DNA from: a bacterium
Lineage (GTDB): Bacteria; Gemmatimonadota; Gemmatimonadetes; Gemmatimonadales; Gemmatimonadaceae
Length of the DNA: 32,753 bases
Direction of reading: 5' to 3'
Assembly: GCA_027484025.1 (NCBI GenBank)
Contig: JAIXTI010000077.1
Coordinates: 1-32,753, forward strand
In this document: positions 7,899 to 16,132 of the stretch, piece after piece
Position numbering within the stretch: the stretch's first letter is position 1
How the letters are laid out: each line of letters opens with the position of its first letter
Program-made: the position numbers and the translations under genes
The notes under the pieces: generated by a model
Seen by the model: the letters and a program-made list of their open reading frames with translations, nothing else
What the model was told of the DNA's origin: nothing
Databases searched by the model: none

Positions 7899-7929
7899 CC
7901 GGAAAGGTAATGCCTTTCACCCTTTCCGG
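7899..7929 (-). promoter_or_regulatory. Stem-loop in the rhlE leader with two alternative pairings
   Basis: On the minus strand, CCGGAAAGG (7929-7921) and CCTTTCCGG (7907-7899) form a perfect 9-bp stem ending 7 bases before the rhlE ATG. A competing 6-bp stem pairs GAAAGG (7918-7913) with CCTTTC (7907-7902). The purine-rich GGAAAGG and GAAAGG tracts are the only Shine-Dalgarno-like sequences near the start, and each would be buried in one fold. It could instead terminate the upstream same-strand gene that ends at 8010. The pairing is visible in the sequence, and the regulatory role is inference. Confidence 0.45.
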
Positions 7930-8009
7930 GGGGTCTGGCGGGAATGAGGGCCGCGGAGCCCGCCGCGCCGGTGCGCCCAAAGCGGGGGCCCGACGACAGC
8001 GGCGCGGCG

Positions 8010-9197
8010 TTAGAGCAGGTCGAGCGTGCGACCGGCCAGCTTCGCGATGAGACAGAGCCGGAAGGTGACGTCGGTCGAGAGCGTCGTCTCGAGGTTGCCC
8101 CCCCACTCGGTATCCCCCAGCGGGAGGAGTGGCCATGACCACGCCGGCACGTTGGCGGGCATGACGACCGACCGGGGCGGCGTCCACACCCCCTTACGGC
8201 TCCGATCGTCGAGCGTCCGCTCCAGCAGCTTCACCCACCCTTCATGGCGCCCGAGAATACCCATGCGCGCCATCGTTTCCAGCCACGCCAGGGCACTCGG
8301 CATATCACCGTCGAGCGCACTGCGCGTGGTGAGGAAATCGCCGAGCACATAGTGCGGCTGCTCGATGAGCCGCTCCCCCATCTGCTGCATGGGGACCTGA
8401 CGCGGCCACGGCTGCGTAAGCCAGCTGTATAGCTGGTCCATGAACTGGTAATGCTCACTACGGAACTGCGGCATGTAGCTCAGCATCACCAACAGGTGAA
8501 ACGACGGCGGCGACACTTCGGGCGGGAGCACGTGCTGGTTCCCCACCCGGATCCATGGCTTCTGCGCCAGCGGCGATTTGAAGAACGTGTGCACCCGGTC
8601 AATCAACCGGCGCGCCGCCCCGCGTAATCGGGGGTCGTCCTCGAAGCCCGCCTGCGCCAAGGCAGCCGCGGCCGCTTCACGCAGCTGCAGCCGGCCGCGC
8701 AACACCAGTTCCTCATCGTCCCCTTCCGGCCGGAGTTCGGCCAGGAGCGTGGGATCGGTGTCTTCCGCCAGCAAGCGGAACAGCAGTCGCTTGGTGGCCA
8801 CCATGCCAGGCGTTTCGGTGTCCCACCCCAGTTCGAGCAGGCGACGATACGCCGGGATCGTCCCGACCCCTTCGAGGGTGGTCCCACCGGGCGCGGCCAG
8901 CATGCCGCCGGGCCAGGTCCCGTCGTGATCCTGCATCCCCATGAGATGCCAGCCAGCCCGACTGGCATACGGGACACGAGGCCACCCCGGGCTCGTCGAG
9001 TGCTGACCCGCAATGTCCCGCAGCAGGCGGAACTGCACGGCCGGGCTTCCGTGCGCGAGCAGCCACGTCGCTGGGACCGGCACAACGGGCGGCGGTGGCG
9101 GCGGCGGAACGAATACGGGACGCGGTACCGTCAGTTCGCCCGGAACATAGACGCTGTCGATACCCGCCGGCGGCGGAGAAGACGGAGAAAGGGTCAC
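8010..9197 (-). CDS. Uncharacterised helical protein with a cyclase-like QW motif
   Basis: From the GTG at 9197 this protein has 395 residues, or 416 from an upstream ATG-equivalent at 9260. An N-terminal Pro-rich stretch with seven consecutive prolines leads into a WLLAHGSPAVQFRLLRDI segment. Then comes QDHDGTW, which fits the QxxxGxW (QW) repeat of squalene/hopene cyclases and related alpha-toroid proteins. The remainder is rich in amphipathic helices with many Trp residues and no membrane segment. No acidic DxDD cyclase motif is visible, so catalysis of terpene cyclisation is not supported. An alpha/alpha-toroid fold is my best guess. The GTG start is preferred because a TACAAT hexamer lies just upstream of it and the residues before it are not family-like. 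Confidence 0.6.
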   Translation of the reverse strand: MTLSPSSPPPAGIDSVYVPGELTVPRPVFVPPPPPPPVVPVPATWLLAHGSPAVQFRLLRDIAGQHSTSPGWPRVPYASRAGWHLMGMQDHDGTWPGGMLAAPGGTTLEGVGTIPAYRRLLELGWDTETPGMVATKRLLFRLLAEDTDPTLLAELRPEGDDEELVLRGRLQLREAAAAALAQAGFEDDPRLRGAARRLIDRVHTFFKSPLAQKPWIRVGNQHVLPPEVSPPSFHLLVMLSYMPQFRSEHYQFMDQLYSWLTQPWPRQVPMQQMGERLIEQPHYVLGDFLTTRSALDGDMPSALAWLETMARMGILGRHEGWVKLLERTLDDRSRKGVWTPPRSVVMPANVPAWSWPLLPLGDTEWGGNLETTLSTDVTFRLCLIAKLAGRTLDLL

Positions 9198-9203
9198 TAT
9201 TCC

Positions 9204-9209
9204 GCTATT
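9204..9209 (-). promoter_or_regulatory. Possible -10 element giving a leaderless GTG start
   Basis: On the minus strand TACAAT (9214-9209 or close to it) is followed within about 12 bases by the GTG at 9197. If used as a -10 box, the transcript would begin almost at the start codon. No good -35 hexamer is present at 17 bp, so this is only a suggestion. Confidence 0.2.
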
Positions 9210-9426
9210 GTACGCACAAATCGCAGGACCGCCAGAGGCAGCCGTGGGTCGACGCGCCAAAGCTTCTGCTTTCCAGATGCAAGAACAGGCGCAAGGCGGG
9301 CACGGGCGACGAGAAATTCCCGGCGGCCTTAACGCTTTGGGTGTGGTTTGCGTCTATTCACCGAGGCACACGACGCGGCGCACGGGCGCCACTGCCAGTG
9401 CCCAGACCACCCACGGATCCTACCCC

Positions 9427-9810
9427 ATGAAGAACACTCTTCGCGTCATCGCCGCGGTTGCGGCCTTCGCCATTGCTACGCCCGCGTTCGCCCAGGGCGG
9501 CGGTGGCGGTGGCGGCGGCATGCGGATGTCCCCCGCCGAGCGCGCGGCACGCCAGAAGGAGCAGCTGTTCGCCGGCATCACGCTCACGGCCGACCAGTCG
9601 ACCAAGGTCGACACGATCATGGCGCAGGCGGGCCGCAAGCAGATGGAAGCCATGCAGGCGGCCGGTGGTGACCGCGCCGCCATGATGGAAACCATGCAGA
9701 AGATGAACGCCGAGCGGAACGACGCACTCAAGGCCGTTCTCACCGACGACCAGAAGAAGAAGTTCGAAGAGAACCTGGCGGCCATGCCGCGCGGCCGCGG
9801 CGGCGTCTAA
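9427..9810 (+). CDS. Small periplasmic Spy/CpxP-like protein with LTxxQ motifs
   Basis: This is a 127-residue exported protein. The signal peptide (about 1-22) ends ATPAFAQ and is followed by eight consecutive glycines. The mature part is helical, Met- and Lys-rich, and carries two LTxxQ motifs (LTADQ near 57 and LTDDQ near 105). These mark the CpxP/Spy family of periplasmic stress proteins, which bind unfolded proteins, or metals in relatives such as CnrX/ZraP. No Cys and few His residues are present, so a chaperone-like role is more likely than metal sensing. The C-terminus is PRGRGGV. The 229 bp upstream hold no gene, and no two-component system is adjacent to suggest its regulator. Confidence 0.75.
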   Translation: MKNTLRVIAAVAAFAIATPAFAQGGGGGGGGMRMSPAERAARQKEQLFAGITLTADQSTKVDTIMAQAGRKQMEAMQAAGGDRAAMMETMQKMNAERNDALKAVLTDDQKKKFEENLAAMPRGRGGV

Positions 9811-9830
9811 GGCTCCACCCGCATGAAACG

Positions 9831-9862
9831 CGGGGGCACCGGCACGACAGCCGGTGCCCCCG
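9831..9862 (+). terminator. Strong GC stem-loop after the Spy-like gene
   Basis: This is a perfect 13-bp stem, CGGGGGCACCGGC (9831-9843) with its complement (9850-9862), and a 6-base loop. It begins 20 bp after the stop codon, and two more pairs extend the base. There is no long T-run. Its position and strength make it the likely terminator of the Spy-like transcript before the hydrolase-like gene. Confidence 0.8.
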
Positions 9863-9930
9863 TGTGCGTTGTGGCATTAGCGTTCGGTGGCATGCCGCAC
9901 CGCACGACGCTCTCCTTCCGCCGCCGCTGA

Positions 9931-10785
9931 ATGCGCGGCGAGTTCGTGGACCTCCAAGGGGTCCGGTTGTATTGCTATGCCTTCGGACAGCGCGGCGCCG
10001 GCAACCCCATCGTGCTGGTGCACGGGTCGTTCACGTCGTCGCATCTCTGGCAGGATGTCCTGCCCCGATTCCCCAAGGGGCACCGCGTGCTGGTGCTCGA
10101 CCTGCTGGGCCACGGCCGCAGCGACCCGCCCGGTACGGCCGACATGTCCGTCGCCGGACACGCCGCGCGGCTCACGCAGTTGCTCGATGTCATGGGTGTG
10201 CCCTCCGCGATGCTCGTGGGCCACGGCATGGGCGCCGCGATCGCAGCCCGAGTGGCGCATGAACAGCCCGCGCGCATCGCGCACCTCATGCTCGTCAACC
10301 CCACGCTGCTCGCCGCCACCGCACAGGAGGCATTGCTCAACCGACGGGTGCGGCGTCTCGCGATGCTCGTGCCGCTCTGGAAGCGCCTGGCGCCCTCGTG
10401 GTTGGCGTCGGCGTTGCACGCCGCCCTGCTCCCCTGCTTCGCACACCGCGACGTCGGCGCGCGCTCGCTCGATGTGTATCTCAAGCCGTTCCGCTTGCGC
10501 GAGGGGCGCGATGCCGCATGCGCACAGCTGGTGGCCCTCAATCGATCACGTGGCGATACCGTCGACGCCCTCGCGCCCGGCGCGCTGCAATGCCCCACCT
10601 CGCTGGTCCTCGGCGACGCCGATCCCTTCCTCAACGCGGCGCGCAGCGCCCGTTTGGTAACGTGGATTGGCCAGGCCACCAACTCTCGTGCGACCATTCA
10701 CCAGCTTCCCGGCGTGGCCCATGTGGCCCCCGAAGAAGCGCCCGACCGACTTGGTACGCTCGTCGGCGAACTCCTCACCCGCTGA
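9931..10785 (+). CDS. Alpha/beta-hydrolase-fold protein lacking the nucleophile serine
   Basis: These 284 residues have clear alpha/beta-hydrolase architecture. The oxyanion HG is at 31-32, the DLLGHGRSD block at 57-65, and the nucleophile elbow at 97-101. The candidate acid is Asp231 in GDADPF, and His264 sits in GVAHVAPEE. The elbow reads G-H-G-M-G instead of G-x-S-x-G, so the nucleophile position (residue 99, codon GGC at 10225-10227) is Gly. The acid and His are kept. Hydrolysis by the usual Ser mechanism is therefore not expected. A binding, structural or non-hydrolytic role is possible, as is a recent inactivating change, since one base from AGC gives GGC. It is probably co-transcribed with the TPR-like gene 25 bp downstream. 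Confidence 0.85.
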   Translation: MRGEFVDLQGVRLYCYAFGQRGAGNPIVLVHGSFTSSHLWQDVLPRFPKGHRVLVLDLLGHGRSDPPGTADMSVAGHAARLTQLLDVMGVPSAMLVGHGMGAAIAARVAHEQPARIAHLMLVNPTLLAATAQEALLNRRVRRLAMLVPLWKRLAPSWLASALHAALLPCFAHRDVGARSLDVYLKPFRLREGRDAACAQLVALNRSRGDTVDALAPGALQCPTSLVLGDADPFLNAARSARLVTWIGQATNSRATIHQLPGVAHVAPEEAPDRLGTLVGELLTR

Positions 10786-10810
10786 CGCCCTCACAAGGAC
10801 ATCGCTCTCA

Positions 10811-11110
10811 ATGGACCGTCTCGAGACCATGCGCGCCATGGCTGCCAAGCAGCCGCAGAATGCCCTCGTACGCTTTGGCTTGGCCAACGAACTGCTCAAG
10901 GCCAACCTGCTCGATGAAGCCGCGACCGAACTGGCCGCGTACCTCGGCATGTACGACGACGAAGGGAACGGGTGGCTGCGCTACGCCGACACTCTCACCG
11001 CGCTCGGCCGGCACGACGAAGTCGCGGCCGCTGTCGCCAAAGGCATTGATGCCGCGACACGGTTTGGGCACGGCACGCTCGTCATGGAATTCGAAGAGCG
11101 CTTCAGCTGA
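10811..11110 (+). CDS. Small TPR-like helical protein
   Basis: This is a 99-residue all-helical protein. Residues about 10-85 contain two to three tetratricopeptide-like helix pairs, with recognisable Ala/Leu/Gly spacing (NALVRFGLANELLKANLLDEA, then GWLRYADTLTALGRHDEV). There is no signal peptide, so it is cytoplasmic. An AAGGA sits 11 bases before the ATG. The preceding stop codon is 25 bp away, which suggests an operon with the hydrolase-like gene. Its own stop is only 3 bp from the stop of the convergent kinase gene, leaving no room for a terminator, so transcripts must overlap. It probably acts as a protein-binding adaptor, partner unknown. Confidence 0.75.
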   Translation: MDRLETMRAMAAKQPQNALVRFGLANELLKANLLDEAATELAAYLGMYDDEGNGWLRYADTLTALGRHDEVAAAVAKGIDAATRFGHGTLVMEFEERFS

Positions 11111-11113
11111 CCG

Positions 11114-13294
11114 TCAGAGCCGCCGACTTTCTTCGGCGGCGTCGAGCACGTACCCCAATTCGCGCGACACCGCGCGCGCTTCCTGCGTAGCGTTGGTGAA
11201 GTCGTCGGCGCTGGCACTCACGCCCATGGTGCGCAGCTTCACGATATCGAAACGCAGCGAACGCAGTGCCATGGCCGCGCTGTCGAGCTGCCGCGCCATC
11301 GTGTCTCGGCGCGACTGCAGGTCGTCGAGGCTCGCCCGTTGCCGTGTGAGCAGCTGCAAGCGGCGCTCTTTGTCGGGTGCGTGCTCTGGCTCCGCTTCTA
11401 CCGCAGCAATGCGCGTCTGCAATTCGGCGAGCGCGTACCCCGGCAAATCGCGATCGAGTCGCTCCAACCCCGTGGCCAGTGAACCAATGCGTTCCATGAG
11501 CGCGTCGGCGGTGGGCGCCACATCGGGCACGAGCTGGCGTTCGTCGGCCGTGAGCTTGCTGACCACGTCGTGAATCACGACCCGGTCATCGGCGGCGTTG
11601 CGCACCGCCGCGCCGTACTTCGACTGCAACACCACCGGCCCGGCATGGCGGTCGATGAGTTCGCGCGACAGCTCCGCGTGTGATCGCGTGTCGAGTCGTC
11701 CAGCCGTGCTCTGCCACTCGTCTCCCCACGCCGCCAGCGGAGACACGCCGAACTTGCGCAGCTTGAAGAAGTCGATCATGAGCAGCTGCATGCTCACCAT
11801 CGACGCGAGTAATCCACCAACTGCCGGGACAATGAGCGGCTCCGCGTTGAGCGATGCCCCGATGACCAGACTCACGGTGCCAATACCGGCCGACGCGCCA
11901 AGCCACTTTACATGTTTGCGGAACTTCGCCACGCGGTCGGCCAACTTGCCGGGACTGCCGGCCGGCATGTTCGCGATCTGCTGCGCGCGCAGTTGGTCGA
12001 CATAGGCCGCCGAGCTGGCGGTCCGATGTTCCTTGACCGACTGGCGCCAGCTCTTCACGGCGTCCTTCTGCGCCTGCTTCCATGCGCGGCGTGCCGAGCG
12101 GTCGGCCCCGATGGGGAGTGGCGGCAGCTGTGGCACAGGCGGCAGCGCACCGATAGCCGGCAGCTGGCGCGGCGCCAGTTCAGGCTCGGCCACGCGACGC
12201 GGCGCCCAGTCTTCGGCGCGATGCCCGAAGCGGTCATCGACCGCTTCACGCGAGAGCGATGGTGGCAACGGTGCCGGCGCGACGGCCGGGAGATACGATG
12301 CCTCCGCCGCGTGCGCATGTGGCGCGCGATGCCCGCCGTTGTCGAGCGAACCATCACGCTGTACGCGGCGCAACATGTCGCGCAGCTGCATGGCACTGTC
12401 CCACCGGTCGGCGGGACGCTTGGCGAGGCAGCGGTCGAGAATGTCCACCAGCACGCGCGGGGCATCCGGACGAAGTGTCCGTAGCGGCGGTGGCGTTTCG
12501 CTCACATGCTTGAGCAGCATGGAGGGTGTCGTCGACGCCTCGAAGGGCAGCTTGCCGGCCAGCATGAGATAGCCGATGACGCCCACCGAATAGACGTCAC
12601 TGCGCCCGTCGACGTCCTTGTCGCCCATGGCCTGCTCGGGGCTCATGAACGCCGGGGTGCCCACGGCAATGCCGGTTTGTGTGAGACGGGTGCCACTCTC
12701 CGCTGCGCGCGCGATGCCGAAGTCGGTCACCATGGCGCGGCCCGTCTCGCGATCGAGCAGCACATTGTCCGGCTTGATGTCGCGGTGGACCACGCCACTG
12801 GCGTGCGCGTAGGCGAGCGCGTCGGACATTTGCTCGAGCATGTTCGCGATGAACGCAAACGGTGGCCGCGGCTCGCGAATGATGCGCGCCGCAAGGCTTT
12901 CGCCACGCACGAGTGCCATGGCGAAGCAGACCACCCCCTGCTCTTCGTGCACCGAGTAGATGGGCACGATGTGCGGATGATTGAGACGCGCCGCCGTCTG
13001 TGCCTCGCGCACGAACCGTTCACGCACCTCGGGGCGGAAGGCGAGATCGGGAGGCAGCACTTTGAGCGCGACGTGCCGCTGCAGCCGGATATCTTCGGCG
13101 GCGTACACCACCGCCATGCCGCCGCGTCCGACCTCGTCGCCAATGAGGTACGTGTCGCCGACCGCGGCGGTCACGCGATCGCGCAGCATGGCCGCATCGG
13201 CGCTGTGCCCGTCGTGGCGCCCCAGATTGCCGTGCACGTTCGGCGGTCGGTGCCCCGGCAACTGCTCGGGGGCGACGTCGGGGGTATCGAACAT
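11114..13294 (-). CDS. Eukaryotic-type Ser/Thr protein kinase with C-terminal membrane and coiled-coil region (paralogue 2)
   Basis: This is a 726-residue PknB-family kinase. The kinase core follows a 45-residue N-terminal tail and shows the glycine loop GRGGMA (56-61), Lys78 in VALK, HRDIKPDN (170-177) with catalytic Asp172, DFG (191-193) and SPEQA in the activation segment. All catalytic residues are present, so it should be active. A Pro/Ala-rich linker leads to two closely spaced hydrophobic helices at about 467-520, then a long charged helical region with coiled-coil character (about 590-726). No PASTA or other sensor domain is visible. The kinase domain should be cytosolic, and most of the C-terminus probably is too. 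It begins 12 bp after the stop of its paralogue, so the two form one transcript. Confidence 0.9.
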   Translation of the reverse strand: MFDTPDVAPEQLPGHRPPNVHGNLGRHDGHSADAAMLRDRVTAAVGDTYLIGDEVGRGGMAVVYAAEDIRLQRHVALKVLPPDLAFRPEVRERFVREAQTAARLNHPHIVPIYSVHEEQGVVCFAMALVRGESLAARIIREPRPPFAFIANMLEQMSDALAYAHASGVVHRDIKPDNVLLDRETGRAMVTDFGIARAAESGTRLTQTGIAVGTPAFMSPEQAMGDKDVDGRSDVYSVGVIGYLMLAGKLPFEASTTPSMLLKHVSETPPPLRTLRPDAPRVLVDILDRCLAKRPADRWDSAMQLRDMLRRVQRDGSLDNGGHRAPHAHAAEASYLPAVAPAPLPPSLSREAVDDRFGHRAEDWAPRRVAEPELAPRQLPAIGALPPVPQLPPLPIGADRSARRAWKQAQKDAVKSWRQSVKEHRTASSAAYVDQLRAQQIANMPAGSPGKLADRVAKFRKHVKWLGASAGIGTVSLVIGASLNAEPLIVPAVGGLLASMVSMQLLMIDFFKLRKFGVSPLAAWGDEWQSTAGRLDTRSHAELSRELIDRHAGPVVLQSKYGAAVRNAADDRVVIHDVVSKLTADERQLVPDVAPTADALMERIGSLATGLERLDRDLPGYALAELQTRIAAVEAEPEHAPDKERRLQLLTRQRASLDDLQSRRDTMARQLDSAAMALRSLRFDIVKLRTMGVSASADDFTNATQEARAVSRELGYVLDAAEESRRL

Positions 13295-13306
13295 GGCGTC
13301 AGCCGC

Positions 13307-15460
13307 TCAGCTGCGGCCCGACGCCGTACCGGAGCGTCGTGGCGACGTGAGATCGCGCACTTCGTTGGCCGCTTGCACGGCAATATCGACATCGCGCGCC
13401 ATCTGCATGGCTTGCTCGGCCACCAACGTCACGCTTTGCACCGAGCTGTTGCCCGTGCGCAGACGCACGAGATCGAGCCGCACGTTCTCGAGCGCCAGGC
13501 GGCAGCTTTCCATTTGTGCACGACGCGATTGCAGCTTGGCCTGCCCGTCGACCATGGTGCGACGTTCGCGGCGCAGCTGGGCCAACCGACGCACGCGGGC
13601 TTCACTGCGTGTGGTATCGAGCGGATTGGCTTCGGCTTCGAGCGTTGCGATTTCCTGATCGGCGCGCGCCAGCAGTTCCGGCGAGAGCGTGAGCTCGAGA
13701 CGCACGAGGTCTTTGGCAATCGACTCGAGCTTGTTCACGAGTTCGACTGTCGTAGAGGCGACGTCGGGAATGCGCGAGCGTTCGTCGGCCGGCAGCGTGG
13801 AGAGCAGCCGGCCGATTTCTTCGCGATCAGCGCGCGCACCACGCACCAACGGGAGGTACGCGCCAAGTTCGTCGTCGCGGGCCGGCGCCATGGGGGCGAC
13901 GGCCACCCCCTTGCTGTTGCGCGCCGCGCCGGCCGCCGCCGGGCCGCTCAGCGTGAGCGCCCCTTTGAGGCGACCCGTGAGCTTGCCCTGGGCCCGCAGT
14001 TCTTCGCGCTTCTTGCTGCTGAAGGTGGCCAACACACTGTTGGTCAGGTCTTCGATGACTTCACCGAACATCCGGTGCCGCGGCTGCCGCAGCACGTCGC
14101 GCCAGTCGTACCCGTTGGTCCAGAGCTTGGCGTACTTCCATGCCATGTACACCGACCAGATCGTGGTCGCGCCACCAAAGCTGGCGTCGCCAAGGACGGT
14201 GAAGACCACGAACACACTGTTCACGAACAGATACGGCACCAACCGGCGCCGGAATTTCTGTACCTCTGGCGCTTCCCACCGCACGTTGTCTTCGACGGTG
14301 GCGAGATAGCTGTCGCCCGACGGCGCGCGCATGCCCGGCGCGCCGTATGTCGACAACGGACGTTCCGCGGAACGCGCGGGGTTGGCACTGCCGAAATCGG
14401 CGGGGGCCGTCGTGAGCGTGCGCGGCGAGTACGACGGCGGCTGATACGGCGCCGGCGCGTACGGGGCGTTGGCATTTGTGGGCAACGGCATCCCGCCAAT
14501 GGGGGCGCCGTTGAACGTAACAGGCGGCAACGGGGCCGGAGCCGACGCGGTGCCGTTCATCGCGCCAGGGTGCGCGGGCGGCAGCACACCGGTGCGCAGC
14601 GCCTGCGTGAGATCGTTCGCCTGCTGAAAGCGATGCTCGGGGTTCTTTTCGAGCAGCCGCATGACGATGGCCGCCAGATCGGCGGGCACGTCGGCGCGAC
14701 GCTGCGCAATGGACACCGGCGCTTCGGCCAGATGCTTGACGAGCAGCGCCGGCGTGGTCCCCCCGACGAACGGCGGCTCGCCGCAGAGCATCTGATACGC
14801 GACGATGCCGAGCGAATAGAGATCGCTGCGGGCATCGAGATCGCGGTCACCTGACGCCTGCTCGGGGCTCATGTACGCCGGCGTCCCGATCGCCATGCCG
14901 GTGGCCGTCAGGCGCGACTGTTCTCCGCTGTCGGTCGCGGCGCGTGCAATGCCGAAGTCGGTCACGAGCGCACGCCCGTCGATCCCGTCGAGCAGGATGT
15001 TGTCAGGCTTGATGTCGCGGTGCACGACGCCGCGCGAATGCGCGTAGGCCAGGGCATCCGACACTTCAAGCAGCCAGCGGCGCACGTTGTCCACCGGCAG
15101 CGGCCCGCGCTTCTGCACCAGCGTGGCGAGGTTGTCGCCATCGATGCACGCCATCACGAAGAACACGAGGTTCCCGACTTCGTCGACCGAATAGATGGGG
15201 ACGATGTTCGGATGGCTCAGCTGCGCGGCCGTCTCCGCTTCACGCAGAAAGCGCGAGCGCACATCGCGCCGGAACGACAGCTCGGGGGGCAGCAGCTTGA
15301 TGGCGACAAAGCGCTTGAGCCGGCGGTCCTTGGCGCGGTACACGATTCCCATTCCGCCACGGCCGATTTCCTGGTCGAGCTCGTAGGCAGCGCTGAGCGC
15401 CTGCTCTACGTGTGCACGTAGCTCAGCGTCTTCGGCGTGATGGGCGGTGTTTTCGGACAC
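13307..15460 (-). CDS. Eukaryotic-type Ser/Thr protein kinase with 2TM segment and coiled coil (paralogue 1)
   Basis: This is a 717-residue kinase with a GTG start. It has glycine loop GRGGMG (33-38), Lys55 in VAIK, HRDIKPDN (147-154) with Asp149, DFG (168-170) and SPEQA (198-202). The fold is intact and is predicted active. A Pro-rich linker (about 290-370) leads to two hydrophobic segments near 405-445, resembling the 2TM domain found in other bacterial signalling proteins. A coiled-coil C-terminal region with LxxLRxER-type heptads follows. Domain order and sequence match the downstream kinase throughout, indicating a tandem duplication in which the linkers have diverged most. It is the first gene of the pair, reading away from lon across a 670-bp gap that contains the second GTCGGGG palindrome. 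Confidence 0.9.
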   Translation of the reverse strand: MSENTAHHAEDAELRAHVEQALSAAYELDQEIGRGGMGIVYRAKDRRLKRFVAIKLLPPELSFRRDVRSRFLREAETAAQLSHPNIVPIYSVDEVGNLVFFVMACIDGDNLATLVQKRGPLPVDNVRRWLLEVSDALAYAHSRGVVHRDIKPDNILLDGIDGRALVTDFGIARAATDSGEQSRLTATGMAIGTPAYMSPEQASGDRDLDARSDLYSLGIVAYQMLCGEPPFVGGTTPALLVKHLAEAPVSIAQRRADVPADLAAIVMRLLEKNPEHRFQQANDLTQALRTGVLPPAHPGAMNGTASAPAPLPPVTFNGAPIGGMPLPTNANAPYAPAPYQPPSYSPRTLTTAPADFGSANPARSAERPLSTYGAPGMRAPSGDSYLATVEDNVRWEAPEVQKFRRRLVPYLFVNSVFVVFTVLGDASFGGATTIWSVYMAWKYAKLWTNGYDWRDVLRQPRHRMFGEVIEDLTNSVLATFSSKKREELRAQGKLTGRLKGALTLSGPAAAGAARNSKGVAVAPMAPARDDELGAYLPLVRGARADREEIGRLLSTLPADERSRIPDVASTTVELVNKLESIAKDLVRLELTLSPELLARADQEIATLEAEANPLDTTRSEARVRRLAQLRRERRTMVDGQAKLQSRRAQMESCRLALENVRLDLVRLRTGNSSVQSVTLVAEQAMQMARDVDIAVQAANEVRDLTSPRRSGTASGRS

Positions 15461-15610
15461 TCGAAACGGATTTCGGGGAGTTGACGGTCTTCTCTAGTGT
15501 ACCACGTCGGAGAAACGGGGTACAGCATCTCACAGGGACGAACTGTCAGGGGTGCGCCCGCTGTGTATCGGCATACGTCGCCGGTTCCACCGAAGTTGCA
15601 AAATGACTCA

Positions 15611-15996
15611 CCTTGGGTCGGGGTCGGGGTGGCGGGTGGTTGTCGGGGTACGGCCACTACAGTCGGGGCACAGCCACCACGGTCGGGGCACTGCCACGAC
15701 AGTCGGGGTCGATAAACAGTCGGGGTCCCGGTCGGGTCGGGCGCGGCGCTTTGCTGGCGCGTCGGGGTCGGGGATAAACGGTCGGGGCTGCCCCGACCCC
15801 GACCCCCGACAGCTTATCCCCGCCCCCCCCGTCCCCCGACCAAGACGAGCCAGCGAAGCGCCCGCGCGAGACCCGGCCGAGACCCCGACTGGTATTCGAC
15901 CCCGACCGTCGTGGCAGTGCCCCGACCGTGGTGGCTGTGCCCCGACTGTAGTGGCCGTGCCCAGACCCCCACCCGCAACCCCGACCACGACCAAGG
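15611..15996. repeat. Intergenic imperfect palindrome of GTCGGGG heptamers, copy 2
   Basis: This 386-bp inverted repeat begins CCTTGG (15611) and ends CCAAGG (15996). GTCGGGG occurs at 15617, 15623, 15642, 15662, 15682, 15702, 15719, 15761, 15767 and 15781. From 15642 to 15781 every heptamer sits exactly 12420 bp from its partner in copy 1, so 140 bp are collinear without indels although the 13-base interiors differ. The central GTCGGGGC-TG-CCCCGAC is the reverse complement of the copy 1 centre. The right arm is less regular, with a C-run near 15821-15835. It occupies most of the divergent promoter region between lon and the kinase pair. Confidence 0.9.
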
Positions 15997-16046
15997 CCGA
16001 TTTGGCAGCCAAGCGGGTCAGGTCGGCACGACCTCCCCCGTTGTTC

Positions 16047-16075
16047 TTGCCATTTCTGCCGCGTTGGCGTAATCC
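16047..16075 (+). promoter_or_regulatory. Candidate lon promoter
   Basis: TTGCCA (16047-16052) matches the -35 consensus at five of six bases. It is followed at 17 bp by TAATCC (16070-16075), a poor -10. It lies 58 bp before the lon ATG and just outside the GTCGGGG palindrome. No heat-shock-type operator such as CIRCE is visible. Confidence 0.3.
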
Positions 16076-16132
16076 GGACGGTGCGGATCGTGCCATTCAG
16101 TGGGCGCTATTCCTCCTTGCTCAGGATTCGAT

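Noticed and set aside
12506..14854. Long plus-strand frame of 782 codons opposite the kinases
   Set aside because: It is antisense to two intact kinase genes with full motifs. The His/Arg-rich translation is typical of high-GC shadow frames.
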